Counted from the first letter of the stretch, positions 22,686 through 34,474 are shown. The stretch is 64,000 nucleotides of DNA from Xylona heveae TC161 (GCF_001619985.1 NW_017264193.1:625726-689725), one strand, 5' to 3'. Program-made: numbers and translations. Notes: a model not told the origin generated them from the sequence alone.

Positions 22686-24980
22686 TGTCCTCTATCAACA
22701 CTTTTCCCACGCAAGAAAAGAACTGATCGCGTTAATTTCTCATGGAAATTGAGTTGAAATGAACTTATGGGGAGAAGAGCTTGAATTAATGACAGCGCAT
22801 CCGTCTGCCCCTCGGACGCATTTATAACAGGCCCGGCCAAAGTTGGCATCTTTCAGTCTCCACCCCTGGATCTTCCATCAGGTAACTCCGTACATAAACC
22901 TTCCATCTTTTTTCCCATTCTCCTCGTAAATGTGTAACATACTCCACACATGGGAGCTCTCCACTAATTCGACATGGGTCTTTTGATAAGAGTAGAGTGC
23001 GGGAACGTTGTGAGTTGGGATATCCCGGCGAGCATTGAGGTCTTGACCTACACTAGGCTCGGGTTGTGAGAAGCAAATTGTCAACAGTATGTGTGTACCT
23101 GAGCCACCCGCCTTATTGACCCCTGAAAATGGGGTCAAAGCCGACTGTACCCGCGGAAATGCCATGGAAAAGCGCCCCGAGCCCGCGAGCCCCGAGCCAT
23201 TCCGCCGCACATTTGATACTGAAAGACCCCGGCCATTCCCGAAGTCGGAAATATTCTTTTAAGTTGCTGATCAATGGCGTATTCCCTGTCGCCAATTCCT
23301 CCATATTGTTGCTTTCCGTTTGTCCCGCCCCCGCTATCAACGGAGTAGAAATTATATGACGTACATAGCTTGGTTGGAATCCTATCTCAGATAGGCATTG
23401 ACATTTCCTTAGATTCAGTTATGACACACCCGCGGAGTCTGCTTAGTCATTTCGCAAACGCCTCTGTAGGGGCAGTGGCCTCCGTCCCAAGACGATCTGT
23501 CTTTTCTTTTTGTCACTGTTCTGTCATTATTTAAAGGATCATATAAATCCATCTTATTATCGTCCATATTCCTGGCTATGCATTGCATTCTGGAATAAAC
23601 ATTAGGTCAAGCCCCCTCGCCCGTTCATCAACCCCGCACAAATCCTTGTCTTGTCCCGCTTCACCTCGCTTGACAGTCAAGCCCAAACCAGAAACGGCCT
23701 AAGCTACTCTATTCCCCCTATCCTCTTTCTATCTGACTCTTCCCGCATTTGGCCTCCCTGCCTGCCTGACAAGTTTGTGTCGTAATTCGTCACCGGAGCA
23801 TTTCCTGCTGGAGCCAGTTGCTGTCTTCCCCGGGTTTTTAACCAACTCAAGGTATACCTTGGCAAAGTCTGGGGACGGGTAGAGAGGGAGGGGAACCGGG
23901 GCGGCGGGGGGTTGATGGTAGTTTATTCCTACTGTGCCACAGTATACACAGTACAGCGTTCAGAACAAAAGCTCAAGTTACAGTACACTTTGCTCGGCAG
24001 CATTTTCCGCAGCTGTACGGAGGTAAACGGTGTACTCTGTAGCGGTCAATGGCGGTATACGTGGGGTACGTGGGGCATAAATCATCCCCACATCGATTGG
24101 ATCCCCCTTCCCCGCACATTCTTTTTCTTGTTAGTAGGGACTTCAAAGTCAATTGACACTTTGCACTTTTGATGCCGCGCTACCTATACCCTAAATAAAT
24201 TATGTGTAGGGCAGTACCTTATCCCTTCATAATTTGGGTTAATCATTACTGAGGTATACATACCCTATAAAATGGCATTCTGACACAACTATTGTCCAGA
24301 GCATATAATCTATATCTACACTTCTGACAATAGTACCATCATGCATCGGTCAGGGAGTCTGATGAAACACTATTTGATTTTTGCATGCATGCAAATTATA
24401 CCTGGCAACCTTTCTCTTGCTTTGATTTTAGCGGCGGGAACAAGAAAGCTAATGGGACCATGTTTAGCAGCACACATCATGATGATGGAAGGCCCCAATC
24501 AAACGTCACACGACCACAAGCGGGCCAGTTGTCAACGAGGACATTCAGCGCGGACACTTTGTCGTCTTGTGTTCACCTTTTAGCTGAAGTCATGACGAAG
24601 TCACAAGTTCTGAGAAGAAGGTAAGTTAAAAATTGTTTGCAATTCATGACTAGTAGTACCTATGCCAAAAGCCTGCCCCCAAAATTCTGTCTTGTCCAAT
24701 TCCTATCGTTTTCTCAAAAAAACAAACCAGTAGAGGTGAGAAGCAGAAAGACCAAAAAACTCCGCGCTCTAGACTTTCAGCGCATAAGCGCCGTGTCGTA
24801 GCTATCTGATGTTCATGTGTGACAAGTGCCAAGACATAAGTTTACAGGGAAGACAGACGGGACGTGGGAAGGAAACATATGGGTATACCAACCACCAAGA
24901 AGACTTGGGTCGACGAGGTGCCCTTATCGGAAAAGAAAAAAGTGAACAATAAAAGAGAAAAGGAGAGAAGAGAGAGGCGA
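22686..24980. other. Intergenic region, about 2.3 kb
   Basis: Contains the permease promoter at its left end (TATAAA at 22821-22826 on the minus strand) and the 3' end of the hexose transporter at its right. Several GTGGGG/CCCCAC motifs cluster near 24061-24095. Short frames such as an 80-codon plus-strand frame at 24341 show no recognisable protein. Confidence 0.55.
22821..22826 (-). promoter_or_regulatory. TATA box candidate of the amino-acid permease gene
   Basis: TATAAA on the minus strand, about 136 bp before the ATG at 22685. Confidence 0.4.
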
Positions 24981-26672
24981 TTAGACCTTTTCGGAAAGGC
25001 CGGGAACATCGACATGCTCGGTATGAGCAATTGACTTCTTGCGTTGGACATCGGCCTCGATGTCGGCAAGGGTGTGAGTGCGGGTATTGACACCGGTGTC
25101 CTGGACTTCTTGGAAGGAGATGGTAGGGACGAAGCCTTTGCTGTGCCACGCGTGGCCGACCTTGGCGTAGAGCTCGTCAACTTGCTCGAGCGACAGGCCC
25201 TTGGTCTCGTAGATGAAGAACCAGACAAAGACGATGCAAACGCCGCAGCAACTGCCCCAAATGAAGAAGACCTTTGAACCCAACCCGGCATCGCCAGGAC
25301 CGCTATCAACGAGGTAAGGAGTCGCATAGGCAATAGCCCAGTTGAGCAGCCAGTTCGAAGCGGTGGTCATGGAGAGCGACTTGGCGCGCACCTTGAGCGG
25401 GAAGAGCTCACCAGTCACAACCCAGGCGCAAGGTCCCCAGGAACACGCAAAGAAGAAGATATAGATGCAGACAAAGGCGATGAGCACCTTGTTGGCAACA
25501 AGTGAACTCGTCGTCGTGCCGACAATGGCAATAATGAACTGGCAGATAAACATTCCAATGGCACCAAAGAGCAACAGAGGACGACGACCCCATTTCTCGA
25601 CCAGGTACAGGCCAGGAACGGTGGAGACGACATTGACAATGGATGTAATCAGATTGATAATAAAAGGGTTGTGGATTCCCGAGTTCTTGAAGAATGAAGT
25701 GCCATAGTAGAAGATAAAATTGACACCAGTCAGCTGCTGGAGGGCTTGAAGACTGCAACCGGTAAGGAGACGCTTGCGTAGATTGCCCTTGAAGCAGTCG
25801 AGGTAGGTGGCCTTGCCCAGCGACATTTCGTACTGGTGGTTGGCTTGGATTTCTCCAAGCTCCTCCACAAGAGCGGGGTGGTCCATGTCGAGTCGTCGGA
25901 GTCTGGAAAGTGCCTTGCACGCCTTGGTGTGCTTGCCTTTCTTGACGAGGAACCTGGGGGTCTCGGGGAGGAACAGCATGCCACTAATGATGATGAGAGC
26001 CCAGGCAAACTGCACAGCGATCGGGATCCGATAGGATCCGGTGTCTGTACGGTTCTTTGTGGCATTGTCGACAATAGACGCGAGGAGAAGACCAATAGTA
26101 ATGGCCCATTGATAGGCGCCCACAACTGTGCCACGGATCCACTTGGGAGCAGTCTCAGACTGATATAGAGGAACTAAAATGTTGTTAGTACGAGAATCTT
26201 TGGAAATGGGTGAGAGCATGCGGGATTCGCAAATGAAGAACGTACTTAAAGCAGATACCAGACCGACACCATAACCAGCAAAGAATCGGCCAGCCACGAA
26301 CATTGGGATAGCGGTTGAGGCAGTCTGAAGAATGACACCGAGGATAAACACCCAGCTGGATGCAATCAACGCAAGACGACGTCCCATGAAGTCAGCAAAT
26401 GGGGCGGCGGTCAGGGCACCGAAAAAAGTGCCAGCAGAAAGAATAGACACAATTTCAGAAGACTGGCTTGCCGTAACATCGGGAAGACCGTCCTTGGGAT
26501 TGATGTGTCCAGTGGAGAATTGCTTTCGCCATGCATCCATAGCAAGGATGCCGCCAATGGTACCGGTATCATATCCAAAAAGGATACCTCCAAAGGCAAC
26601 AAAGAGACCGATTAAGATAGCCGGCAAAGCCGAGCCCGCCGAGCCCTCGGGCTTCTTAAGCATGAAACCCAT
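24981..26672 (-). CDS. MFS hexose (monosaccharide) transporter, about 539 aa
   Basis: A 12-helix sugar/proton symporter of the plasma membrane. Sugar-porter signatures are present in order: FGYDTGTIGG in helix 1, FADFMGRRLAL after helix 2, PETPRFLV in the central loop, QQLTGVNFIFYYG in helix 7, EKWGRRPLL, and YETKGLSLEQVDELY after helix 12. Exon 1 is 26672-26246 and exon 2 is 26173-24981. Between them lies a 72-bp intron (GTACGT donor, TACTAAC branch site, TTTTAG acceptor). It is a multiple of three and has no in-frame stop, so an unspliced frame is also open; removing it gives SALIPLYQSETAPKW, the family consensus. The start at 26672 is an ATG; a second ATG lies nine bases downstream. High-affinity glucose transport is likely but inferred. 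Confidence 0.92.
   Translation of the reverse strand: MGFMLKKPEGSAGSALPAILIGLFVAFGGILFGYDTGTIGGILAMDAWRKQFSTGHINPKDGLPDVTASQSSEIVSILSAGTFFGALTAAPFADFMGRRLALIASSWVFILGVILQTASTAIPMFVAGRFFAGYGVGLVSALSTFFICESRMLSPISKDSRTNNILVPLYQSETAPKWIRGTVVGAYQWAITIGLLLASIVDNATKNRTDTGSYRIPIAVQFAWALIIISGMLFLPETPRFLVKKGKHTKACKALSRLRRLDMDHPALVEELGEIQANHQYEMSLGKATYLDCFKGNLRKRLLTGCSLQALQQLTGVNFIFYYGTSFFKNSGIHNPFIINLITSIVNVVSTVPGLYLVEKWGRRPLLLFGAIGMFICQFIIAIVGTTTSSLVANKVLIAFVCIYIFFFACSWGPCAWVVTGELFPLKVRAKSLSMTTASNWLLNWAIAYATPYLVDSGPGDAGLGSKVFFIWGSCCGVCIVFVWFFIYETKGLSLEQVDELYAKVGHAWHSKGFVPTISFQEVQDTGVNTRTHTLADIEADVQRKKSIAHTEHVDVPGLSEKV
26174..26245 (-). other. Stop-free 72-bp intron in the hexose transporter gene
   Basis: GTACGT donor, TACTAAC branch point and TTTTAG acceptor on the minus strand. 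It keeps the frame if retained, adding 24 residues between helices 4 and 5. Confidence 0.88.
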
Positions 26673-29600
26673 CTTGAAGCCTTAAGACAAATGTCCTGGG
26701 ACAAGTTTTATGGGTGAAGGAGAGTGATAATTATGATTTGCGCGTATATGAGACAATGCCACAGTTGTTGTATGTCAAGACAGCAGTGGAATCCCTCTCG
26801 ACGAGAGAAAGTCCTTGACTTTTCTGCAGCAACGATGATGAATGATTGGAGCAATCTCCGCAGGGATGTGGTGTTATTTAAGTACTTTCCACTGTGTGGA
26901 GGAGTGGGGCCTGGACTGAACCCATTAGAAAAACCTGGGGAAGGCACAACGGACTCCCAACTGCCTCTATCGGAGCAAGTCCGCAAGCTGCCAAGGGACG
27001 CGCTTGCGATAGATGCAGAAGGAACGGAACAGTGTCAGTCTGGACATCACTGCAAAATGGACTTTCTCCAGTCTCGACTCCGTCAGGTCATGGCCGGAGA
27101 TGTGTTGATAGGAGACGGTCGAGGAGCCGTCTCGCTGCCTAAACCTAATATACATCTAGAGTCAAAGTTTATTTGAGAGTTAGTGTCGTTTCAGTCAAGT
27201 TGGCGACTCTGAGAGCTCTCACAAGGAGGCATAGGGTGGTAGTCGACACCATCTCGAAATCATCACCCCAGAAGCTTTAGAGCCAATTCGTCCCAGAGCT
27301 TAGTTCTTTCGAACCAAAGGCAAATCTCCGTGTTTGGAGCTGCTGTTGGTGGCTGCAGGAAAAACAACCACGGACGACGAAGGCTAGTAAACCATTATCG
27401 GCAGACCAGTGCTATGGCCAGGCCCATGTGGTGGTTTGATCGCGAGACACGCCTGTCCAGAAACAGGAAAGGTTTGAGGGATCACCATGCGAATGAGAGA
27501 CGTGCCATCCGTCTCCCCGTCTTCTGAGGATGTGGATGCCACGCACCGTTTCTTCCTCGAGGTAGTTAGGTGGACTAGCAAACGCTGAATGCGTTCGCTC
27601 AACGGATTCACCTCGCAAATAGTTCATCGGGGTACTGTCTTCTTCTGGCATTGGGCTCGGACTGAGAACTTTGCTGAGAGCGGGACAGATTACGCAACGA
27701 GCCGAATATGATATTCGCAACAGGAATTTCAAATGGTCCATTGCTGTGCATATCCTTCTGGGCACAGAATTGATTTGCCAAAGCCTCAGGAATTACAAGG
27801 CGGCATTTGCAGGTCCCACCATCTTTAATGATAGGTCCTCATTGCAATTTTATCTGTGGCGGAGAGCAAATGTTCTCTTTTCTGGCGTAGTTCGAGCAAT
27901 AACGCAGACAAGTCTGCCTGGCAGAGTTAAAACCAACGGGGGCCGCTGCGGAGAAACCAATAATGGAACGGCACACAGCGAGAGACACGGCGCAGAGAAA
28001 GGTAGGTTGCCGCATCACGCGCATTCGGGCCTTTGGCGCTCCAAAACCATCACGGCTGTAAGGGATAACCAAAGTTCGTTCTCCCAAACCTACAGAGTCT
28101 GAAGCGAGAAGCCGTATTGCCAAGCCTCACAAACGTTCGGCAACTAACTCAGTAGGCAATCGCCCTTTTGCAGCCGCTTGCTCGCTACAGCGCGCCACAA
28201 TTCCGGGGCGAACCCCAGATTCTGTGGTCAATGGCGCGGTGGCGGTCGAGCGATCCGACCAGCGCGTGGTTTGGAGATTAAGGTGGGTGTGGCAAGTAGT
28301 CGAACCCTTCGAATTCCTCCCTCCGCTTTCTCTGCATCGTTCCATTTCCACCAATCAATCCATGTGACCTTGACTTAGACTTTCAACAGGTTTGTCGGTT
28401 TTGATCGGTCGATGAAGCCGTGTGCAGATGCCGGAAAAGAAATGGATGCCAACACCATCACGGCCGTCATCGCCCCACACTTGCCCGTCCATGATCTGCG
28501 CCAAGTTAGTATCGTGTTCGTGCGTGCAAGATCTGCACCAGGATCTATCCTGACTTTGATCCGCGACCCCCCAGTAATAGCAGGGTTAGCTTCATGATTC
28601 AGATGTAGAGTCCCCTTCAGTGACCTCCCCCTGTCCCGCAATGATACCACCAGACCTTGACCTAAAATTTGCGCTGGTAACATTGTTTTCTGGCATCATT
28701 TCATCCTGCTTGACGAGAAGAAAGAAACCATGCTCATCTAGAAGCTTGCTGAGTGCGGAATTGACCTGAACAAAACAAAACATTTCTCCAAATCTCAGGC
28801 ATGAACGCCTCCAGTGAGCACAATTGTGAGCCTTGTTCGAATCCTTCGTTTCTTCGCCGTTTTCGGGCTGAGAATTCTATTTTCACCATTCACTATTCGC
28901 ATGAAAGATTTTGCTAATTCATTAGACCCCTATTGTTTTCTCCTCGTCTAATGCACATTTATTGTGCACACCCTTTTCAACCTGACGATCTTTTTTGTTG
29001 GTGGGATGGCAATGATAGCGCTGTTCCAAGCAGACGAAAAGACTTACCTACCTAGGTCAAGTCATATTAGCGTAGCCGTTCGTTCTTGTGGCGACAGGCT
29101 TGTTTCCCCATGAAGTTGGACGGGTGGAAAATGCCAGAGATCCAGGCTGCCCTCTCGACCACCCTCCATCATAGGGTCTGGATTCTTTCAACATCAGGAA
29201 CCAGGCACCACCGTCAGCACCCGGCGAGCCCTATGGAGTTCCTGCACCACTTGTCGGAACCAAATGAAAGCTGACGTGCCACGACGATCTGGGACGTAAC
29301 AGGATAACGGCTGACGCCCCGTCGATATCTCAGAAAGATATCGAGAAACTGTGGCGTTTGTTGGACGATAATACAGTCGGATAGGCAAAACGTTGTGAGT
29401 AGTGTGCAGTTTGTCCAAGAACAGCCTATTTCCGCCACATCCCCCAGTGGATGTTCCGACACAACCATGGAGACGCAGCGCGGAGAGATGTCCCAGAAGC
29501 CTCCCGGAAGCTCACTATCGACCCAATGAGTAAGCGTGGTCCTGGTTTGGAGTGATCATATTCTACATACCAGATTGTTGAATCCACCATAGTACGGTAG

Positions 29601-30111
29601 CTTCTAAAGTCGTGGCCGTGATAATAGGCAGCGATGCGAGGCATCGTTCTCTATCGATGATTAGAGGAGTTGAAGGCGGTCCTTTTGCCCACTTTCAATC
29701 GGCCGTAGCTTTCACAGGGATCATAGCTCACAGCTACTGCGTTCTCCTTTGGCATTCATTCGACTCAAAGCCCGCGAGATCCCACCTTTCCCAAAGTCAT
29801 CGCCGAAATTGACATTTACCTTCTCTGACTCCCTTTGTGTGTTCACTTTGATCGCGTCCTTTGAGTTATCTTGCTTTTGCTGTCCTCCAAATGTTCTTTG
29901 TTCTCGGTTCAGCTGGCGTTGCCTTCTTTGTTCGTGGAATTAATCGGGGTCTAACCTCCATCATGACTTACACAAACGAGCATCCTCCCGGTTCTCCATC
30001 TATAGATGAAGTCTTCTTGATCTGAAGTTCCTTGAAGTTTTGCGAATTACTTCTCTCCTGCAAATTCTTTTGTCGAGATACCTTTGCACACGTAGGGTAA
30101 TTTATACGAAG
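26673..30111. other. Large gene-poor region, about 3.4 kb
   Basis: Lies between the divergent starts of the hexose transporter and the F-box/LRR-like gene. Apart from the CreA-like cluster and a pyrimidine-rich stretch before 30112, I find no supported gene. Frames at 27412-27765 and 27671-28102 lack an ATG. One at 28375-28683 has an ATG but no recognisable feature. Confidence 0.5.
26896..26940. promoter_or_regulatory. Cluster of CreA-like sites upstream of the hexose transporter
   Basis: Three matches to the CreA consensus SYGGRG lie within 45 bp: GTGGAG at 26896, GTGGGG at 26904 and CTGGGG at 26935. They are about 225-270 bp before the ATG. CreA mediates glucose repression in moulds. The consensus is degenerate, so the clustering and position are the main support. 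Confidence 0.4.
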
Positions 30112-33100
30112 ATGAACATAACTCCTCAGACAAGGCGCCGAAATCGGCTTCCTCGCGATCGTGCCCGCGAGAAATTCCAAGAGTTGCTGGATAAGAATCC
30201 GCAAATGACCCTGATAGAGCAACTTCAAAATTATTATCCTCATGGCGAAGACCAGGGGCCGCTGTTCATGCAGATTTTAAACGACTATGTACTGGAGTCC
30301 CAGAAACTCAATTAAAACGCTGTCGACGTCACAAATTCGAACTTCTTTTTTGCTAATTCTAATATCTTAGGTGCCTGTTGCTCAGATTCGATCCTTGCTC
30401 TTCAACCGTTATACCCGTGCTGCAGCTGAGCCAGTGTTGTGGGCTCGCATTGACTTATCATTCGATTCCATATTCGAGGGCCAGAGCGCAAAGGGCCAGT
30501 TTGAGGCCTTCTTTGATAGTATTGAAGCAAGGAGAAAGACGGATAGCTGGCATCCGGAATGGATACAAGAGATTTCAATCCATGATAGTCCGCTAATGAC
30601 AGCACGATCTAGACTGTCTGCTCACAATATCCACGCGTGGAACTGGAAATTTGGGGCCCTGGTGAAAGAGTTTTCGGCGCTCAGATCTTTTACGTACGTA
30701 GGAGAATATTCTAGATTTCCACCTTTTTATTATAGTAGGATTACTATACAAAGCTGGTGCTAACGCCTGTTACTACAGATGGAATTCGACGATCCCGTTC
30801 AGCCCGGCACTTCTAGAATCTCTTGGCGACGACCTGACATGTTTGCGAGAATGCCAATTTATTATTCACTCGACGATGGCGACTAGATTGTGCGAAGGCC
30901 AATATATTCTGATAGGCGATAAAGAACAAGATGCCCAGGAGATGAAACCGAGTTCGTCAAAGGCTACATCGCGTCCTGATAAACGCAAGCTCTCTGTTCT
31001 AAGCGATATTGTGCTCTTGGAGGCGACATCTTTGCATGTGTCTAGGCTTGCTAGAGTAATAGGCAGGTACTTTGATAATGTTCGCGATGTCCGCATCTTT
31101 GGAGACCTTAGCCATGCTGGCCGCCAGAGAGCCGCTGACGATGCTACGCCTCTCCCATCCCGCAGTCAAAGCGATTTGTCTTTGCCTCCAAGTCAAATAC
31201 AAGCGCCCGGCACTATATCCGTCCAGCGGCTTTCCCTTGTCGGCCTTGGCATTGCAGCAAAATACATAGTTTCGGCCCTTATTCCTCAGGATCTCATAGA
31301 TTTGAAGATTGATCATTGTGTTGTCTTGCGCCATATTCTTCAGCCTCTGACTGGGAAGGCGGCAAATCTTGGCGGGTTCGACGTTCACTTGCCTGATATT
31401 CATGATTATCCCGACACTGAACGTGGTCCGCAAAAACAAGACCAAATGGCCGTTTGCAACTTTCTCCGATCTGGTACATGCCGGCTGAAAGCGCTTCAAA
31501 TCTGTGGGCAATTTACTTCTGACAACTTTCTCCCCGGCAACATTGGAGAAATTGACAACAACGTGGGTCAGGGATGGAGCTGGAGAGCACTGAATCAGAA
31601 AGCGCAGCTATTTTCAGCAATTCAGGCACATTTGCCATGGTTGGAACAGCTTTCCGTCATTGATGGGTTCAATTATGAGTTTACCCAGTTTACTGTGGAG
31701 GAAATGAGGGAGATTGGACTTTGCGCACCGCGTCTAATCGACTTTCGATTTCGTGCAACACCCGCGTGGCCAGGACCGGGGCGAGAACAAGCTCTGCTAG
31801 TAAGTTACCAGTTGCAAACACTGGGCCTCCATATCCAGTCTACCAATATTTAATGCTCTGTGATCATTATCACCTCTTTACACTGCACAACTAATTATTT
31901 ATGTAGTCTTACCTCTCGACTGTCCTGCCCTATCTGCAACAGGTTCATTGCATTGGGCTCTTCGGAAATACATTTGTGCCAGATATATCTGAATTCGAGC
32001 AAAACTACCATCAAGACGACAAAGACAAATCCAACATCAATGTTTTTGACATTTACCAGAAGTCTAATTTTGACTTTTCGCACTATGCCCAACTTATTCG
32101 ACGTGAAATAGTCGCAACTGTGGCAGCAGTCAAAGCAGCTCATCCAGGTATGCAGCTTCGATTACTAGGATACGAAGAGGCAGCGTCTCAGTGGCCGGCC
32201 CCGTTTCTCCAACTTTTGGAATCATTGGATCCCTCTTCACAACAGATCATCACTCCCGGCAAAGGGGTTACTCCTTCAGGGCTTTGGAAAAGCCCTAAAT
32301 CCCCTGTCGCTGCACTGTCTGCGGCCGCCGCCGCGTCTAGCGCAGCCTTTGCCAGTACTACCCCCAGCAACCCTCCTGTGAAAGGTGGTTTGTCTGTGTT
32401 GAACTCCGGCAAAAGTTCATTATTGTCCTCCTTCTTGAACTTCACCAGGTCGCCGCTCAAACGTTCTAATTTTACTATGCCTGCCTTTCTCAATATGAAC
32501 CCACTACTGGGGCGAGACAGTAATCAGCCTCCACGGCGGGGATCACTACCCGGCGATCTGCTCTCCTCTGGCGTACCCTCAGCCCTGGAGTTTTCATCAT
32601 CTACGCTGGTGGCCTTTACCGCGGGATCACAGCAGCCCTCTGCTTCTCTCGCTCCAGCAGGCACTGATCATCGTGCTCCACTAGTTGTCCCTATGAAGCG
32701 TTCGAAAGACCATGGCCAAGCAACACCCAGCACCAAGAAACCAAAAACTCGAGATGCAGCTCGTCAGCCAGTGAAGTCCGTACCCCGAACCCCGCAAACC
32801 CCTCCAAATCAGACAAGTTCTCCTGAGACGACAACTAAAAAACTCACCGATGAAGAGAAATTTGCGCATCTGCGTACCTATTTCCTCAAAGCCCAAGAAT
32901 ACGCTGACGCCAACCCTTCGCATGAATGGTATTGGGTCGTTACTCCCACACCTCAGCTTCTTCCTATTCCGGGCAGTACGTTCCCATCTCAATCCACCGA
33001 TACCACAATAACAACAACATCTTCATCATCATCATATCACACGCCACGAAGTCAGCCCAGTCTACATGCCTACAGCAACAATCCGCAAACCCCACCATCT

Positions 33101-33545
33101 CGACCAGCGGCCCAGGTTCCAAAGACCCCACCAAACGCATTCAGCAGTCCCGGTGGGACCTTGACACGTACGCCCTCGACTCTACGTACGCCATCAGCGC
33201 CAGGAACGGGGTCGCGGTTGCAGCCAGGATCTGGAACAGGAACGTCCCCATATGCGACTACTGCTCCGACGCAGGATAGACTCGCAGAGACAAGTCCTTT
33301 CTTTCGTAACGGATCCCAGGGCATCAGACTCCTGGCACATATTCGCGGTGGCGATGGTGGTGATCCCGCGACTGACCCCGCGACTGACCCCGCTGTCGTT
33401 AATACAAGCGCTGGAATAACCTCAGGTAGTAACACCGACGGTGTTGTCCGTCGCTCAACAAGACCGGCTAGACATTCGAGAAATACTCGGACGAATAGAA
33501 ACACGAAGAATGCAGGCGAAGGCGGTGCCGGTTCGTCAACAGCAC

Positions 33546-33576
<31 letters not shown>

Positions 33577-33769
33577 ATCAGGAAGCAGAGCAGGCGGACC
33601 AGGAAGAGCAAGAGGAGCCGTGGCCACGGGAAGCGGAAACGGGTGGCTCTTTCAGGAACATCTTCGCGGGTATGCAATCATGCTGGGGATCAAGCAGCGC
33701 GGGGTGGAGCGAAGAAGACGTGTCGCCGCTGGGGTTGGGGCTAGGAGTAAGAGTAGGCGGCGGTGGTAG
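30112..33769 (+). CDS. Uncharacterised protein: F-box/LRR-like N-terminal half, disordered C-terminal half, about 1127 aa
   Basis: Exons are 30112-30288, 30371-30693, 30779-31799 and 31907-33769; all phases agree (59, then 448 codons, then the rest). The donors are GTACTG, GTACGT and GTAAGT. The first half resembles fungal F-box/leucine-rich proteins: FNRYTRAAAEPVLWARI, then strand-like repeats such as VQRLSLVGLGIAAKYIVSALIP and YLSTVLPYLQQVHCIGLFG. The last of these appears only after splicing exon 3 to exon 4. No clear F-box is seen at the N-terminus, so an upstream exon or divergence is possible. From about residue 620 it is Ser/Pro/Thr-rich, with a KPKTRDAARQP basic patch, a DPAT repeat and an alanine run encoded by GCT repeats (about 33548-33570). 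Substrate recognition for ubiquitination is only a guess. Confidence 0.68.
33548..33571 (+). repeat. Coding (GCT)n trinucleotide repeat
   Basis: About eight GCT codons in a row encode polyalanine in the disordered tail of the F-box/LRR-like protein. Confidence 0.75.
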
Positions 33770-33961
33770 TGTTTGCGGGTTTTTGTACGGGTATTTGTGT
33801 CGTTAACGGACGATTATTAGGTTGATGTCCTTTTCAATCTGATTATCTAAATTTATTTGTTTTTGTTTTTATATTTTCATCTTTATCTTCATTTATTTTT
33901 TTATTTTGTTTTATTATATTTTTATGTCGCTCTCTTTTTTTTATTTTAATCCTTACATTTG

Positions 33962-33987
33962 TTTTTTTTTTTTTTTTTTTTTTTTTT
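33962..33987. repeat. Poly(T) run, 26 nt
   Basis: An uninterrupted T tract in the shared 3' region. Confidence 0.9.
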
Positions 33988-34351
33988 GATTTATCGATTT
34001 ATTTATCTTTACTTTTCACCCTTCTACTTTTTTTACTATTTCGTATTTCTCTTAGATTAGCTTGCCTTTATAGAAATGACCGATCCCGATATTTGCTTCA
34101 TGCAGCGATTTAAGTGTATAAACTACTGTACACCAACGGTTCTGGACATGGGACACTGTATTTGAACACCACGATCAGCGTTCACAATATCGATACGGAT
34201 ACAAATATCACGTAGAACCAAGCGGTATCAAAAGGGGTTTGAATCGGTTTTAAAACGGGACAAACTGCCCGTCGGTTTTTTTTTCAATGCCATTAATCTA
34301 AGGTATGCTTCTCATGACACTAGGTTATCAGGTTGCCAGGTTGCCCATGCA

Positions 34352-34352
34352 A

Positions 34353-34383
<31 letters not shown>
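34352..34383. repeat. (CT)n microsatellite
   Basis: About 32 bases of CT dinucleotides with one interruption. Confidence 0.9.
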
Positions 34384-34432
34384 GACATAAACCCCTTCCC
34401 CCCTAAACATTTGTAACCTAAGGTATTCAAAA

Positions 34433-34463
34433 TACCTACCTACCTAGATACCTACCTAGATAC
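34433..34463. repeat. TACC/TAGA tetranucleotide repeat
   Basis: Degenerate tandem TACC with TAGA insertions, immediately after the 3' end of the minus-strand aldolase gene. Confidence 0.8.
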
Positions 34464-34474
34464 CCAAGGTGCCG

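Larger units (their letters stand above)
33770..34474. other. Convergent AT-rich intergenic region
   Basis: Contains T-rich 3' flank sequence, a 26-nt T run, a CT microsatellite and a CCTA-type repeat next to the aldolase stop. No gene. Confidence 0.7.

Noticed and set aside
22878-23210. 110-codon minus-strand frame upstream of the permease
   Set aside because: It starts with GTG and its content is not protein-like.
24341-24583. 80-codon plus-strand frame with an ATG
   Set aside because: Short, no recognisable features, and an overlapping frame of the same length is also open.
27412-28102. Two overlapping frames of 117 and 143 codons
   Set aside because: They start with GTG and TTG, run on opposite strands and show no domain.
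28375-28683. 102-codon minus-strand frame with an ATG
   Set aside because: No homology recognised, no splice context and a length expected by chance in this gap.
28828-28842. GTTCGAATCC resembling a tRNA B box
   Set aside because: No A box, acceptor stem or anticodon arm can be built around it.
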